Assembly: GCA_040751755.1 (NCBI GenBank)
Contig: JBFMHC010000040.1
Span: forward strand, 171,530 to 235,529
Length of the DNA stretch: 64,000 nucleotides
Direction of reading: 5' to 3'
Source of the DNA: PFJX01 sp040751755
GTDB taxonomy: Bacteria; Pseudomonadota; Gammaproteobacteria; Burkholderiales; Thiobacillaceae
How positions within the stretch are numbered: the stretch's first letter is position 1; each line of letters starts with the position of its first letter. Of this stretch, positions 35,556 through 43,756 are shown one piece after another. A program made the position numbers and the translations under genes. Under the pieces are notes generated by a model. That model saw only the letters and a list, made by a program, of their open reading frames with translations, did no database searches and was not told the origin of the DNA.

Positions 35556-36061
35556 GATGCCTCCCCGATGCACTGCCGGTATTCAGCTTCTCGCCGTGTA
35601 GCCAGCCCGCCGCACAGCCGCGCATTGGCAGGCAGCGCGCAGTCCTTGCCCTGGAAGAAGCGCCAGCGCAGCAGCTCAGCACACGCTCCGGCGTAGTCCT
35701 CGGCGTTGAGTTTCCTGACCAGCGTGGACTGGCAGAACGCACGGCTGCCGACGTTGTAGGAGAAGCTCACCAGCGCGTCGTACTCGTGCTGGGCCAGGGG
35801 CACGGTCACGCATTGCTTGAGCGCGCCCTCGAATTGCTGCACATCGGTGAGCGCGCGCGCCAGCGCCTTGGGCGGCGTGGTGGTGTCGCCCAGCTTCACC
35901 CCGGTGGTGGTGCCGAACCCGATGGTCGGGACATCACCCTTGACCGGGATCACCGCGCGGTCGGTGTAGCCCTCGTGCAGCACGATGCCGACCAGGGCGG
36001 TGGCGGACAGCGTTAGTCCGGCCACCGTCCTGCGCATCACGGGTGATGGTGTCCGGGTCAT
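35552..36061 (-). CDS. Phage endolysin (GH24 lysozyme, SAR-type N-terminus)
   Basis: A 169-residue lysozyme. The catalytic segment is LHEGYTDRA (Glu about 30) then PTIGFGTTTGV, with the Glu-Asp/Thr arrangement of T4/P21-type GH24 enzymes. The N-terminus (RRTVAGLTLSATALVGIVL) is a weakly hydrophobic stretch rich in Ala, Gly, Ser and Thr, as in signal-anchor-release endolysins that need only a pinholin. It overlaps the holin-like gene upstream by 4 nt and the Rz gene downstream by 4 nt. Confidence 0.93.
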   Translation of the reverse strand: MTRTPSPVMRRTVAGLTLSATALVGIVLHEGYTDRAVIPVKGDVPTIGFGTTTGVKLGDTTTPPKALARALTDVQQFEGALKQCVTVPLAQHEYDALVSFSYNVGSRAFCQSTLVRKLNAEDYAGACAELLRWRFFQGKDCALPANARLCGGLATRREAEYRQCIGEAS

Positions 36062-36285
36062 CGGTGCATCTCCGGCTGCGCCACGATGCGGGCCACGGTC
36101 GCGCCGATGCTGGCGGCGAAGGCCAGCAGCACGAATGCGCCACGCGGCAGCACGTCGCCAAACAGCGGCACGACAACTTCTGCCGCCGTGAAGGCAGCAG
36201 CCAGCAGCGAGAAGCGAATGCTCCAGGCCCGTAGCAACACTCGCCGCCAGTCGTCCAGAAGGCAGATCTTCGGCTTGGCGGTCAT
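36058..36285 (-). CDS. Holin-like small membrane protein
   Basis: A 75-residue protein: charged N-terminus (TAKPKICLLDDWRRVLLRAW), then two hydrophobic segments (about 26-42 and 49-65) and a polar tail PEMHR. Two helices, small size and position directly upstream of the endolysin (ATGA overlap) are those of a class II holin or pinholin. It fits the SAR-type endolysin next door. Confidence 0.75.
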   Translation of the reverse strand: MTAKPKICLLDDWRRVLLRAWSIRFSLLAAAFTAAEVVVPLFGDVLPRGAFVLLAFAASIGATVARIVAQPEMHR

Positions 36286-36584
36286 TGCACGCCTCCCATC
36301 AGCTTCAACTTGATGGCGGCCCCCACCAGCAGCGCGGCCAGGATGCCGGTGGTCACGACCTTGATGGTGGTCTGCCACGCCGTGCGGCGGGCATCGCGCC
36401 ACGCTTCCAGCAGGTCGCGCAGTTCGCGGATGTCCTTCGCGGCACTGCCGTTCTCCAGCCCGAGATGGGCGAGGCAACGCTCGGCTCCGCGTTCAGCGGC
36501 ACGGTCGAGCAGTTCGTCGAAGTCCTCGCGGCGCAGGAGTAGCGTGTTCTCGACGAGGGCGGGGGCTTGGGTCGGTTCAGTCAT
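36282..36584 (-). CDS. Small phage membrane protein (DUF6127-like), lysis cassette
   Basis: A 100-residue protein with a helical acidic/basic N-terminal part (REDFDELLDRAAERGAERCL, then DIRELRDLLEAWRDARRTAW) and one C-terminal membrane helix (VVTTGILAALLVGAAIKLKL). It resembles the DUF6127 family found in GTA-like and siphophage lysis regions. I start at 36584, where GGAG lies 7 nt upstream; the frame is open 12 nt further to a TTG. ATGA overlap with the holin-like gene suggests it works with it. Confidence 0.72.
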   Translation of the reverse strand: MTEPTQAPALVENTLLLRREDFDELLDRAAERGAERCLAHLGLENGSAAKDIRELRDLLEAWRDARRTAWQTTIKVVTTGILAALLVGAAIKLKLMGGVQ

Positions 36585-36603
36585 GGGCGTCTCCAAATAC
36601 GAC

Positions 36604-36626
36604 GAACCCGCCTCGTGGGCGGGTTC
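36604..36626. repeat. Perfect 9-bp hairpin between DUF2793-like gene and lysis genes
   Basis: GAACCCGCC and GGCGGGTTC separated by 5 nt. There is no T-run, so it is not a standard terminator; it could be an attenuator or mRNA-processing hairpin at the start of the lysis cassette. Confidence 0.5.
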
Positions 36627-36650
36627 AGGTGGTTGCGAAGGGATGGAGAT

Positions 36651-37001
36651 TCAGATGGCGATGCCGGGACTCCAGCCGGTGGCTTTGTAGGCCGAGAGCA
36701 CTGCCTCGTCCTCGATGTAGCAAAGCCAGCCGATCTTGGGCGTGTGGTACTCCCAGGCATCGGCAATTCGCACGGCGATCTGGTTGGTTTTGCCTGCCCA
36801 AACGCCCGTGGCGGCGGCAGGAATGAGGTAGCGGTCGCCGTTGGCGGGGCTGGCCGGTGGCGTGGTCAGGTCGCGGTCTTTCACGGACAGGCCGACCACC
36901 GCGCCGAGGCGCTTGAGGTTGGCGTCCATGCCGGTATCCCAGCCGCTCTCGCCGAGCGTCCAGCCGTAGTTGAGCCCAAGGTTCGGGTCGGTCGATGACA
37001 T
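36651..37001 (-). CDS. DUF2793-like phage protein
   Basis: A 116-residue protein with no membrane segment. The pattern PASPANGDRYLIPAAATGVWAG, split here as PASPANGDRYLI and ATGVWAGKTNQIA, then AWEYHTPKIGWLCYI and DEAVLSAYKATGW, matches the DUF2793 family found at the ends of phage tail clusters and in tail-tip or fibre proteins. It is probably a structural or receptor-proximal component; the precise role is unknown. Confidence 0.75.
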   Translation of the reverse strand: MSSTDPNLGLNYGWTLGESGWDTGMDANLKRLGAVVGLSVKDRDLTTPPASPANGDRYLIPAAATGVWAGKTNQIAVRIADAWEYHTPKIGWLCYIEDEAVLSAYKATGWSPGIAI

Positions 37002-37004
37002 GGT

Positions 37005-37601
37005 CTATCTCCAGAGGTTTGATGCTTTGCGAATGCGCCGGACGGCTTCCGGGTCGCCGGTGCGGTGGCTTTGCTGCGGGTGCTGCCGCCAGTGACGCCC
37101 GACGATAGGCAAATGCAGCACGCCGCCACGCTTGGCTACCAGCAGGGTCAACAGCCAGTCAGCAAAGTTGTTGAGGTCGGTGGTTTCCTTCAGCACGGCT
37201 TCCACGGCGGAGCGCCGCATCACGATCAGGCCGTGAACGTGGCTGGCACTGTTGGCGTGTTGCCAACGGCTGTAGGCCAGACGCCGCACGGCGATGTCCT
37301 GGCCGCTTTCGTCGGTCAGTGCTTCGTCGGTGTAGGCCATCACGGCTTGCGGGCAGGCATCCAGCGCATCGGCCAGTTGTGTGAAGGCACTGGCTTCGTA
37401 CAAATCGTCGGGATCGACAAAGGACACCAGCGGCAGCGTGCCTTGTGCATAGCCTGCCGCGCGTGCCTCACCAATACGGCCAGGAATGCCGGGCAAAACG
37501 TGCAACTGGATCGGTGCGTCGTCGAGGCTGGCGATGCAGGCCTCACGCCATTCGGCAGGCTCGTTCAGGGTGAGCAGATGAACATCGATGCGCGGCTCCA
37601 T
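37005..37601 (-). CDS. Phage-encoded GT2/GT-A family glycosyltransferase
   Basis: A 198-residue protein beginning EPRIDVHLLTLNEPAEWREA, the nucleotide-sugar strand of GT-A enzymes, with the DxD-type motif SFVDPDDLYE (about 85) and a downstream LTLLVAKRGGVLHLPIVGRHW. No membrane segment is seen. It would transfer a sugar from a nucleotide donor; substrate unknown. It starts at the ATG at 37601, which shares a base with the stop of the tail tip gene, placing it in the tail operon. Possible roles: glycosylation of the tail tip or capsid, or modification of host receptor or phage DNA. Confidence 0.8.
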   Translation of the reverse strand: MEPRIDVHLLTLNEPAEWREACIASLDDAPIQLHVLPGIPGRIGEARAAGYAQGTLPLVSFVDPDDLYEASAFTQLADALDACPQAVMAYTDEALTDESGQDIAVRRLAYSRWQHANSASHVHGLIVMRRSAVEAVLKETTDLNNFADWLLTLLVAKRGGVLHLPIVGRHWRQHPQQSHRTGDPEAVRRIRKASNLWR

Positions 37602-39874
37602 CACACACCTCCCCAATACTGTCCCCAGCGCAGGCCGTAGCCCGCGCGATCCATGACCCGCACCTGCGGCTGCCAGCTACTCAAACCATCGCGCTCGGCA
37701 CTAATCTCCACCGTGATGCGGTCGCCCAGCGCACCGGCATCCAGCGCGGCCATGGCTGCCGTCCAGATGTAGGCGGTGCCGAACAGCCCCGTCTCAGTAC
37801 GAACCAGCACGTTGTTGCGATTGCGGATGTGTACCGTGTAGGTCACGCCCAGTTCTGGCCCGATATCGCCCTCGTCTTGCTGCACGAGGTAGGCGGTCTG
37901 CTGCGTGCGGTCGCGATGTGCCCACGCGACGTTGAGATCACCGGCCACAACGGCAGGCTCGGTCTGGCCATTGAGGCGGATACGACCGGGTGGATACGGC
38001 AAAGCCTGCCGACCAGCCAGCACCATCGGCTGCCCATTGGTGGCCAGCACAGGATCGCCCTGATCGGTCGAAGTGCGAGGAATCGCGCCCACGAACACCG
38101 ATTCGCCCGGGGCCCGCTCCGCACCTTCGGATGCCAGCCATTCGCCGACACCGATCAACCGAGTCCCCGAGGCATGTGCTTGGGGTGTGGTGTCGAGCAC
38201 GCCGCGTGCGAGATCGATGGTCGCGTCGGCGGCATCGAAGGCCAGGACGGCAACGGCCTCGGCAATCGCCCCGCTCGCATCCACGAGATAGGCGTAGTCG
38301 CCCACGGACAGCCTTTCCGGCTGGCTGATGGCGGTCACTGGCACACCGACGGCAACAGCCTCACTGGCAGGCAGTGCCACATCGATCGTGAGAAGTGGCG
38401 CGTAGTCCTCGCTGGCCACGCTGGCGATATCACTGGCCGAGGCACCGGTGGCGAGCTGCCAATTGAGCTGGCCCGCACCACCCACTGCGGCCAATGCGCC
38501 AAGCGCAGCATCGGTGTCGGTCAGGTAGTCCAGTTCGGCTCGTGACAAGGTGCGCGCCAGTTCCCAGTACGGAATTTCCACCGCCAGCACCAACGCGGGC
38601 GGCAGTGGCTCCAGGGTTGGCTCGTCGATGATCGGTGGTGGCGGTGCCAGCACCGCGTTCTCCAGCCCGAACACATCTTCCATCGCCTCGATGCGCCACT
38701 CAGATGACCCCAGCGTGCCGGTGTCGATGCCGGTGACGCGCACCACCATCTGGTCGATGCCCAAGCGTGGCCAGTCCAGCAGGAACACGTCACCCGGCAG
38801 CGGCGCACGCTCCAGGGTGTCGCGTGCCACGGTCAGACTTATCCGGGCCAGGGGTGAACCCAAGGCGCGCAGGTCGCGCAAGGCCAGCCGCGCGGCCAGC
38901 GGCCCGTAGTTGACGCCCGGGTAGTCGCGGCGTTGATTGATCACGCCGCCTTGCAACTGGATGGCGGCCAGGTTCTCAACCGTGACGGTGGCATCACCGC
39001 CGGTTTGCCAGTCGGTGTAGACCACGGTCAGCTCGTTGGGCAGTTCACCCCATTGCGCGCGCTCGAAACGCTCCAGCCGCACGATCTCGTCCGGCCCTAA
39101 CTGCGGCAGACTGTCGATCCAGTAGTCGTCGCGCAGCAGCTTGAGCTCAAACGTGCCCTGCTCAGGGTCGGTGTAGAGGATGCCGCCGATGTGGTCGATG
39201 ACCTGACTGATGAAGCTCTCGATGGGCTGCTGGCGCGTCCAGATCAGATTCAGGCCGAAGCCCTCATCCGACAGGGCCCACGCCGCATTCCAGAAGCTCC
39301 AGCCGATGCTGTCCTGCGGGTAGCCCATGCCCCAGTGCGGGTCGGTCAGGCATTGCACCAGGATGTGAGCCGGGTTCATGCCGACACTGATCTCGCGGCC
39401 TTGGCTGTCATCCCAGGCGCGGACTTCAGCGTTCCACTCCATCCACGGGTAGTCGTTCCAACCCGCCGTGAAACGGCGCACGCGCACTGCCCACGGCTTG
39501 ATGTACGGGTTGTTGGCCGCGAACAGGATCTTGCGCGCAACCAAGGACAGCACGCCCCGGAAGGCTGGAATGGCGCTGCCAAGGCGGCTCATCAGATAGT
39601 CGTTGCGCCCCTGGCCGGGGCCACCAGGCAGTACATCGATGTTGCCGACTACGCCACCTTCACGCTCGTCACCACCAAACAGCGTGGGCTTGTTGATGCT
39701 GAGAGTGGTCAGGCCGTGCCCGCTGGACAGCGGCGCACGGTCGGCATCACCCCACGCAGTGCGGTCGCCCATCTGGATCTCCTGCACGGCATCGACCGGC
39801 CCTTGGCACAGCACCAGATGCAGGCCCATGCGGTAGCGGTAGCCGACGGTCTGTTTTTTCTTGCTGCCGCCCAT
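37601..39874 (-). CDS. Phage tail tip / host-specificity protein (J-like)
   Basis: A 757-residue structural protein. It begins GGSKKKQTVGYRYRMGLHLV, then has GPVDAVQEIQMGDRTAW and a central core with PHWGMGYPQDSIGWSFW and TFELKLLRDDYWIDSLP, as in the central tail-tip proteins of siphophages that plug the tail and carry receptor-binding parts. The C-terminal third has fibronectin-like strand patterns (RNRNNVLVRTETGLFGTAYI). Adjacent small genes and DUF2163-like gene support a tail-tip complex. It overlaps the upstream gene by one base (TGATG). Confidence 0.82.
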   Translation of the reverse strand: MGGSKKKQTVGYRYRMGLHLVLCQGPVDAVQEIQMGDRTAWGDADRAPLSSGHGLTTLSINKPTLFGGDEREGGVVGNIDVLPGGPGQGRNDYLMSRLGSAIPAFRGVLSLVARKILFAANNPYIKPWAVRVRRFTAGWNDYPWMEWNAEVRAWDDSQGREISVGMNPAHILVQCLTDPHWGMGYPQDSIGWSFWNAAWALSDEGFGLNLIWTRQQPIESFISQVIDHIGGILYTDPEQGTFELKLLRDDYWIDSLPQLGPDEIVRLERFERAQWGELPNELTVVYTDWQTGGDATVTVENLAAIQLQGGVINQRRDYPGVNYGPLAARLALRDLRALGSPLARISLTVARDTLERAPLPGDVFLLDWPRLGIDQMVVRVTGIDTGTLGSSEWRIEAMEDVFGLENAVLAPPPPIIDEPTLEPLPPALVLAVEIPYWELARTLSRAELDYLTDTDAALGALAAVGGAGQLNWQLATGASASDIASVASEDYAPLLTIDVALPASEAVAVGVPVTAISQPERLSVGDYAYLVDASGAIAEAVAVLAFDAADATIDLARGVLDTTPQAHASGTRLIGVGEWLASEGAERAPGESVFVGAIPRTSTDQGDPVLATNGQPMVLAGRQALPYPPGRIRLNGQTEPAVVAGDLNVAWAHRDRTQQTAYLVQQDEGDIGPELGVTYTVHIRNRNNVLVRTETGLFGTAYIWTAAMAALDAGALGDRITVEISAERDGLSSWQPQVRVMDRAGYGLRWGQYWGGV

Positions 39875-40086
39875 CAGGTGTGCTCCTGCTCATTGCGTTG
39901 TTGGCGGGCACAGTCCACGACGCGCTGCGCCATCGCATCGCCGGTGGCCAGCAGCGTTTGCGCATCCAGCCCTTCGCGCAGGAAGGCGCGGAAGTCCAAA
40001 CCGTGCCGCACAAACCACACGCGCGAGCCGTTGACGCACAGGCCTGCGGCGCGCACATGGGCGATGGTGACGATGAGATCGCTCAT
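39874..40086 (-). CDS. Small tail-tip-associated protein
   Basis: A 70-residue soluble protein: SDLIVTIAHVRAAGLCVNGS then RVWFVRHGLDFRAFLREGLD. It sits between two tail-tip genes with ATGA and TGATG overlaps, so it is co-translated with them. I do not recognise the family beyond its consistent occurrence at this site in such tail operons. Role unknown. Confidence 0.7.
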   Translation of the reverse strand: MSDLIVTIAHVRAAGLCVNGSRVWFVRHGLDFRAFLREGLDAQTLLATGDAMAQRVVDCARQQRNEQEHT

Positions 40087-40310
40087 TTCTTGCCGCCTTT
40101 CTTGCGGATCGGGTCGGCGGCCAGATCGCCGTACCAGACCACGTTGGCCCCGCGCAGCAGCACGGTGCCGAACACCACCGGAATCGGTCGGCCTTCTTCG
40201 GCGGTAGGTGCGTCCACATCGGAGAGCGATGCCGGTTTGGGCTCGGGCGGCTTCGGCGCGAGCGCGACCGAAACCAGCGCTGCCACCACGATGACGACGA
40301 GGTACCACAT
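40083..40310 (-). CDS. Small membrane-anchored tail-tip-associated protein
   Basis: A 75-residue protein with an N-terminal hydrophobic helix (WYLVVIVVAALVSVALA) and then PKPPEPKPASLSDVDAPTAE and RPIPVVFGTVLLRGANVVWYG. The proline-rich linker followed by PIPVVFGT-like sequence is typical of the small gene beside the tail tip protein in siphophages of this type. It may be a chaperone or membrane-tethered assembly factor. Overlaps the next gene by 4 nt. Confidence 0.7.
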   Translation of the reverse strand: MWYLVVIVVAALVSVALAPKPPEPKPASLSDVDAPTAEEGRPIPVVFGTVLLRGANVVWYGDLAADPIRKKGGKK

Positions 40311-40328
40311 GAGATGCCTCCAAATGGA

Positions 40329-41117
40329 TCAGAACACGCCCGTCGAGAACGGGTTTTTGCTCGGTATGGCGGGAAAGCCGCCGTAGTTGTCGAGGTTGTT
40401 GAAGCGGGATTGGCAGGTCGCTGTGCTGTGATCGCAACCGACGGTGAGTGACACCAGGACACCGGGCTCAATGGCAGCGGGATAGAGCAGTTCGACGCTG
40501 CTCCACCCCTCCGAGACGATCATGTGGCGCGCACCTTCCGGCGTTTGCAACCAGCCACCGGCCAGACCGCCACTGACGCTGCCGGGAATCCCGCCTTCAA
40601 ATTCGACGTTGCGGCCATAGACCTGCGTCACGATGGCGCTGCCGGAGATCGGCGACGCGCCACAGGCCGCCGAATACAGCACGTGGGAACACTTGCGGCT
40701 GTAGAGCCGCCGCAAGCCGATGCGCTTGAGACTGACTTGCGCGGACTCGCAGCGAACGCGAGCCACATCATCGGCGACTTCGACGCCCAGCACCCGGCCC
40801 ATCCAGCGCGTGCCGGAGATCCACCAGTAGTCGCCCCAACTATCGCGCCGTCCGATGCGCAGGGTGATCGAGGTGGTGTCACCGGTCAGCGAGTTGGCGA
40901 GCAGATGGCGCACCAGATCGCAGTTCGGCGGCAGTTTCAGATCCAGCGCCGATTTGGCGGCTTCGGCACCCAGCGCCAGTTCGTTGCGCTCCAGGGCCAG
41001 GCTCTTGTAGAGGTTGCCATCCAACTCGACGTCGAATTCGTGCGGCGTCAGGTAGAACTGCGCGCTGTTGCTGGCGAAGGCATACAGCTCCACCTCCTGC
41101 AAAGGATTCTGGCTCAT
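40329..41117 (-). CDS. DUF2163/BR0599-family phage tail protein
   Basis: A 262-residue protein. It starts SQNPLQEVELYAFASNSAQFY and ends with the family signature CDHSTATCQSRFNNLDNYGG followed by FPAIPSKNPF. Four cysteines (CSHVLYSAACGA and GCDHSTATC) are in the places expected for the DUF2163 family, whose GTA homologue is an iron-sulfur or zinc-containing hub protein of the tail tip. It lies just before the small tail-tip genes. Confidence 0.85.
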   Translation of the reverse strand: MSQNPLQEVELYAFASNSAQFYLTPHEFDVELDGNLYKSLALERNELALGAEAAKSALDLKLPPNCDLVRHLLANSLTGDTTSITLRIGRRDSWGDYWWISGTRWMGRVLGVEVADDVARVRCESAQVSLKRIGLRRLYSRKCSHVLYSAACGASPISGSAIVTQVYGRNVEFEGGIPGSVSGGLAGGWLQTPEGARHMIVSEGWSSVELLYPAAIEPGVLVSLTVGCDHSTATCQSRFNNLDNYGGFPAIPSKNPFSTGVF

Positions 41118-41119
41118 GG

Positions 41120-42682
41120 TCAGGCGGGCTCGTAGGTAATGCGGTCGTTACCGCGTGGTTCGGGCAACTGACGTGCGGTCAGGGTGATCTCCAGCAGCGT
41201 CGGGCTGTGCCAGTACAGATCGATGGCATCGTGGTCAAGGCGGCAGCGCACGAGGCGAATGACGCGGCTGCCCGTGGGCACCCAGTCGTCGAGGCCCGAG
41301 CGCAGCACCAGCACACCGCCTTGATCCAGATGGCAGGTCGCCGTCAGGGCGTACTGCCGATAGCCGTCTGGATGCACGATCAAGCAGGCGGCGGGGCGAT
41401 GCCAGAATGCCGAGAGGTCTTGGCCATCGACGCGCAGGAAACCGTCATCGGGATCAGCTTCGACGCTCACCCACAGGATCGGGGCCAAGCCATCGGGCAG
41501 CCAGAAGGCTTCCAGACGGCCTTGGGTTTGCCACAACCGCGCCCGCCAGATCTCGATTTCATCGAGTGAGCTGGCCAGATAGCGCCGCTGCAAAGTCGTC
41601 GTCGCCCACGGATCGTCCCTGCGCACCCACGGATCTGCAGGCGAGAAGTCTTGGCGGGTGATCGTGGCCTGCACGGCGGCCGTCGGATCGTCACGCCAGT
41701 TGCCATCGGGCCAGACCGGAATCTCGTCGAGCCACGCGTCGTCGAGTGCATCCATGTCCGGCGTTTGCGCGGGCGTGACAGTCGTGGTGACGCTGCCGCC
41801 GACCATCCCCGGCACCCACTGGGTCAAGTCCGCCGGATCGACAGCGCGTCCCCACACCAAGGGCATCACGCTGCTACCGGCTCCGGCAGCACGCGCCAAG
41901 GGTTCGGCCAGCCACAGCAGATCGGTTTCCACGTCGCTGAGTTGGGCGACTTGCCAGCCCTCGGGCGCAATGATCAGCACCCAGCGTTCGTCGCTGTCCC
42001 AGCCCTGCACGCCGTCATAGGTCAGACGCAGCGCGGCAGCCGGTGGGCCAAAGCGCCGCCAGTCAGCCTCCGACACCCCGAGAGTCAGCGCGCCCTCCTC
42101 AGCGTTCTCAGTGAGATGAACGGCGTACTGTGGCAGGGGCCACCACGCGGCCTGGCCCAGATGATCGGCCAGCCAGTCGGCCACCAGGGCATCGGTCTGG
42201 CGGGCGTTGCCTACTTTGTAGGTGAGCCAGCGCCGAGGAACGCGGCGGCGTGCTTGCCGGGATTCGTTGCCGCTGGCCAGCCGTGTGACGCTGGTCTGCC
42301 ACTCCAGCCGTTCGACCAAGGGCTCGGTCCAGTCGTGGCGGAAGGCAAACACACCGCGTTGCGCATCCGGCCAGGGTTGATCCCCGAAGGCGTCCATGCC
42401 AGTGGCGACGACGGCGCTGGATGCGGTGTCCCGGCGCAGCACCTCGACGAGGAATACCGGGGCATCGATGGGCGGCCACGGGTGCGCCAGAGACTCAGCA
42501 AGCCAAGTCGCAGCCAAGTTGGGCGGAACCGGTGCAATGGCGGTTTCGGGCGTGAAGGTAGCCGCACGGGCTCCGAACGATGCACGCGACAGCACTTCGC
42601 CCTGGAACTCCGGCAGTTCACTTCCGGGCGTCGGCTTGCTGGAAACCTCCGCGAGGTCTTGAACGACGACGCGATCCGTCAT
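41120..42682 (-). CDS. Phage distal tail / baseplate protein
   Basis: A 520-residue all-beta looking protein without signal or membrane segments. Features are alternating W/D/P-rich stretches (DQPWPDAQRGVFAFRHDW, then RRWLTYKVGNARQTDALVAD), SSVMPLVWGRAVDPADLTQW and a repeated tandem of domains (about 1-270 and 300-520). By position between the LamG-like protein and the DUF2163 protein it takes the place of the distal tail protein (Dit). Overlaps the next gene by 4 nt. Confidence 0.68.
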   Translation of the reverse strand: MTDRVVVQDLAEVSSKPTPGSELPEFQGEVLSRASFGARAATFTPETAIAPVPPNLAATWLAESLAHPWPPIDAPVFLVEVLRRDTASSAVVATGMDAFGDQPWPDAQRGVFAFRHDWTEPLVERLEWQTSVTRLASGNESRQARRRVPRRWLTYKVGNARQTDALVADWLADHLGQAAWWPLPQYAVHLTENAEEGALTLGVSEADWRRFGPPAAALRLTYDGVQGWDSDERWVLIIAPEGWQVAQLSDVETDLLWLAEPLARAAGAGSSVMPLVWGRAVDPADLTQWVPGMVGGSVTTTVTPAQTPDMDALDDAWLDEIPVWPDGNWRDDPTAAVQATITRQDFSPADPWVRRDDPWATTTLQRRYLASSLDEIEIWRARLWQTQGRLEAFWLPDGLAPILWVSVEADPDDGFLRVDGQDLSAFWHRPAACLIVHPDGYRQYALTATCHLDQGGVLVLRSGLDDWVPTGSRVIRLVRCRLDHDAIDLYWHSPTLLEITLTARQLPEPRGNDRITYEPA

Positions 42683-43737
42683 GCCGACTCCACGCCGAAC
42701 TCAGCGGCATTGAAGGCGGCCTCCGTCCACTGCACGTTGCCGTTTGGATTACGCTCGAACAGCGTGCTCTGCCACGCCAGTTGCTCCTGCAGGATGATGT
42801 CGGCGCTGGTGGCAGTTTGCGCACCACTGACCACGAGGCCTTTGACCTTGCCCAGACCGGCGTCGGTCTTGCGGGCCAGCATCGTGAGCTGGACGCCGTA
42901 GATGGCGGGCGTGGCCATCACCGGCAACGGCTCGACATCGAAGGACTGGCGCAACCCCACGTTCGGCGCACTGATCGCCGTGGCCTCGTCCTCATCGCTC
43001 ACGGCTTCCCACGCGGCAGTACCGACCGGGCTGGCCGTCCACTGGTTCAGGCTGCCATCGGCCTGTGTCTGCAAGGCATCGACGCGCACATCGCCGAGAA
43101 AGGTGTTGTTGATCGTGCCGGTGGTGTCGGCGATGTAGAAGTCGTCGACGTCGATGGTGAGCGGGCAGTTTTGGCCAGGCACTGCACCCACGAATGCCGT
43201 GAGCAGTTGGCCACCGCCCTGGATGGTGTTCTGCGCAGTCATCTGGATGGCCAGGATGCCGTTGATGCGCACTGACAGAATGCCGTTGCTGGTGCCTTGC
43301 GTGACCTGCAACTCGATGTAGTGCCAGCCGCGTGCCGGGGCGCTGGCGACCGAGGTCGAGATCAACTGGTCGTAGCCGTATTGCCAGCGGTAGAGCTTGA
43401 GCCGACCGTCCTCGCCGATTTTGACGAGGTGGGCGACCTGCGCGTTGGCATCGCGCACGCCCAGCAGCAGCGGCTCGGTGTAGGTGTTTTGGTACGGCAC
43501 CACGCGAATGGCCGCCCCGACGATCAGGCTGGTCTTGGTGGCGTCGAGGTTCTTGACGTAGCCACCCCCCGAACCTTCCGGCAAACGCAGGGCATAGGAG
43601 GACGGGCGACGGCCATTGATACGGGTGGCCTGCGGTGACAGATACGCTGCCTTGCCACGCGCGAGCCACGGATCGCCAAAGCTGTCCACGGCCTGCGGGT
43701 CGTAGTGATCGAAACCGTCGATGAACAGAAGTGCCAT
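42679..43737 (-). CDS. Phage tail protein with LamG/concanavalin-like fold
   Basis: A 352-residue protein. ALLFIDGFDHYDPQAVDSFG opens a jelly-roll pattern, followed by GGGYVKNLDATKTSLIVGAA, RGWHYIELQVTQGTSNG and LSVRINGILAIQMTA. The W-x-x-x-E-x-x-V and V-R-x-N-G strands are those of LamG/concanavalin-like lectin folds. A sugar-binding or adhesion role at the tail tip is plausible but not shown. The ATG at 43737 lies after the tape-measure gene with a 19-nt gap. Confidence 0.68.
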   Translation of the reverse strand: MALLFIDGFDHYDPQAVDSFGDPWLARGKAAYLSPQATRINGRRPSSYALRLPEGSGGGYVKNLDATKTSLIVGAAIRVVPYQNTYTEPLLLGVRDANAQVAHLVKIGEDGRLKLYRWQYGYDQLISTSVASAPARGWHYIELQVTQGTSNGILSVRINGILAIQMTAQNTIQGGGQLLTAFVGAVPGQNCPLTIDVDDFYIADTTGTINNTFLGDVRVDALQTQADGSLNQWTASPVGTAAWEAVSDEDEATAISAPNVGLRQSFDVEPLPVMATPAIYGVQLTMLARKTDAGLGKVKGLVVSGAQTATSADIILQEQLAWQSTLFERNPNGNVQWTEAAFNAAEFGVESA

Positions 43738-43756
43738 TGGACTTTCCTCTGAAAAT

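Noticed and set aside
39845..39874. Run of six A then C near the start of the tail tip gene, a possible slippery site
   Set aside because: The heptamer is not in the X-XXY-YYZ frame, and no alternative frame product is expected there.
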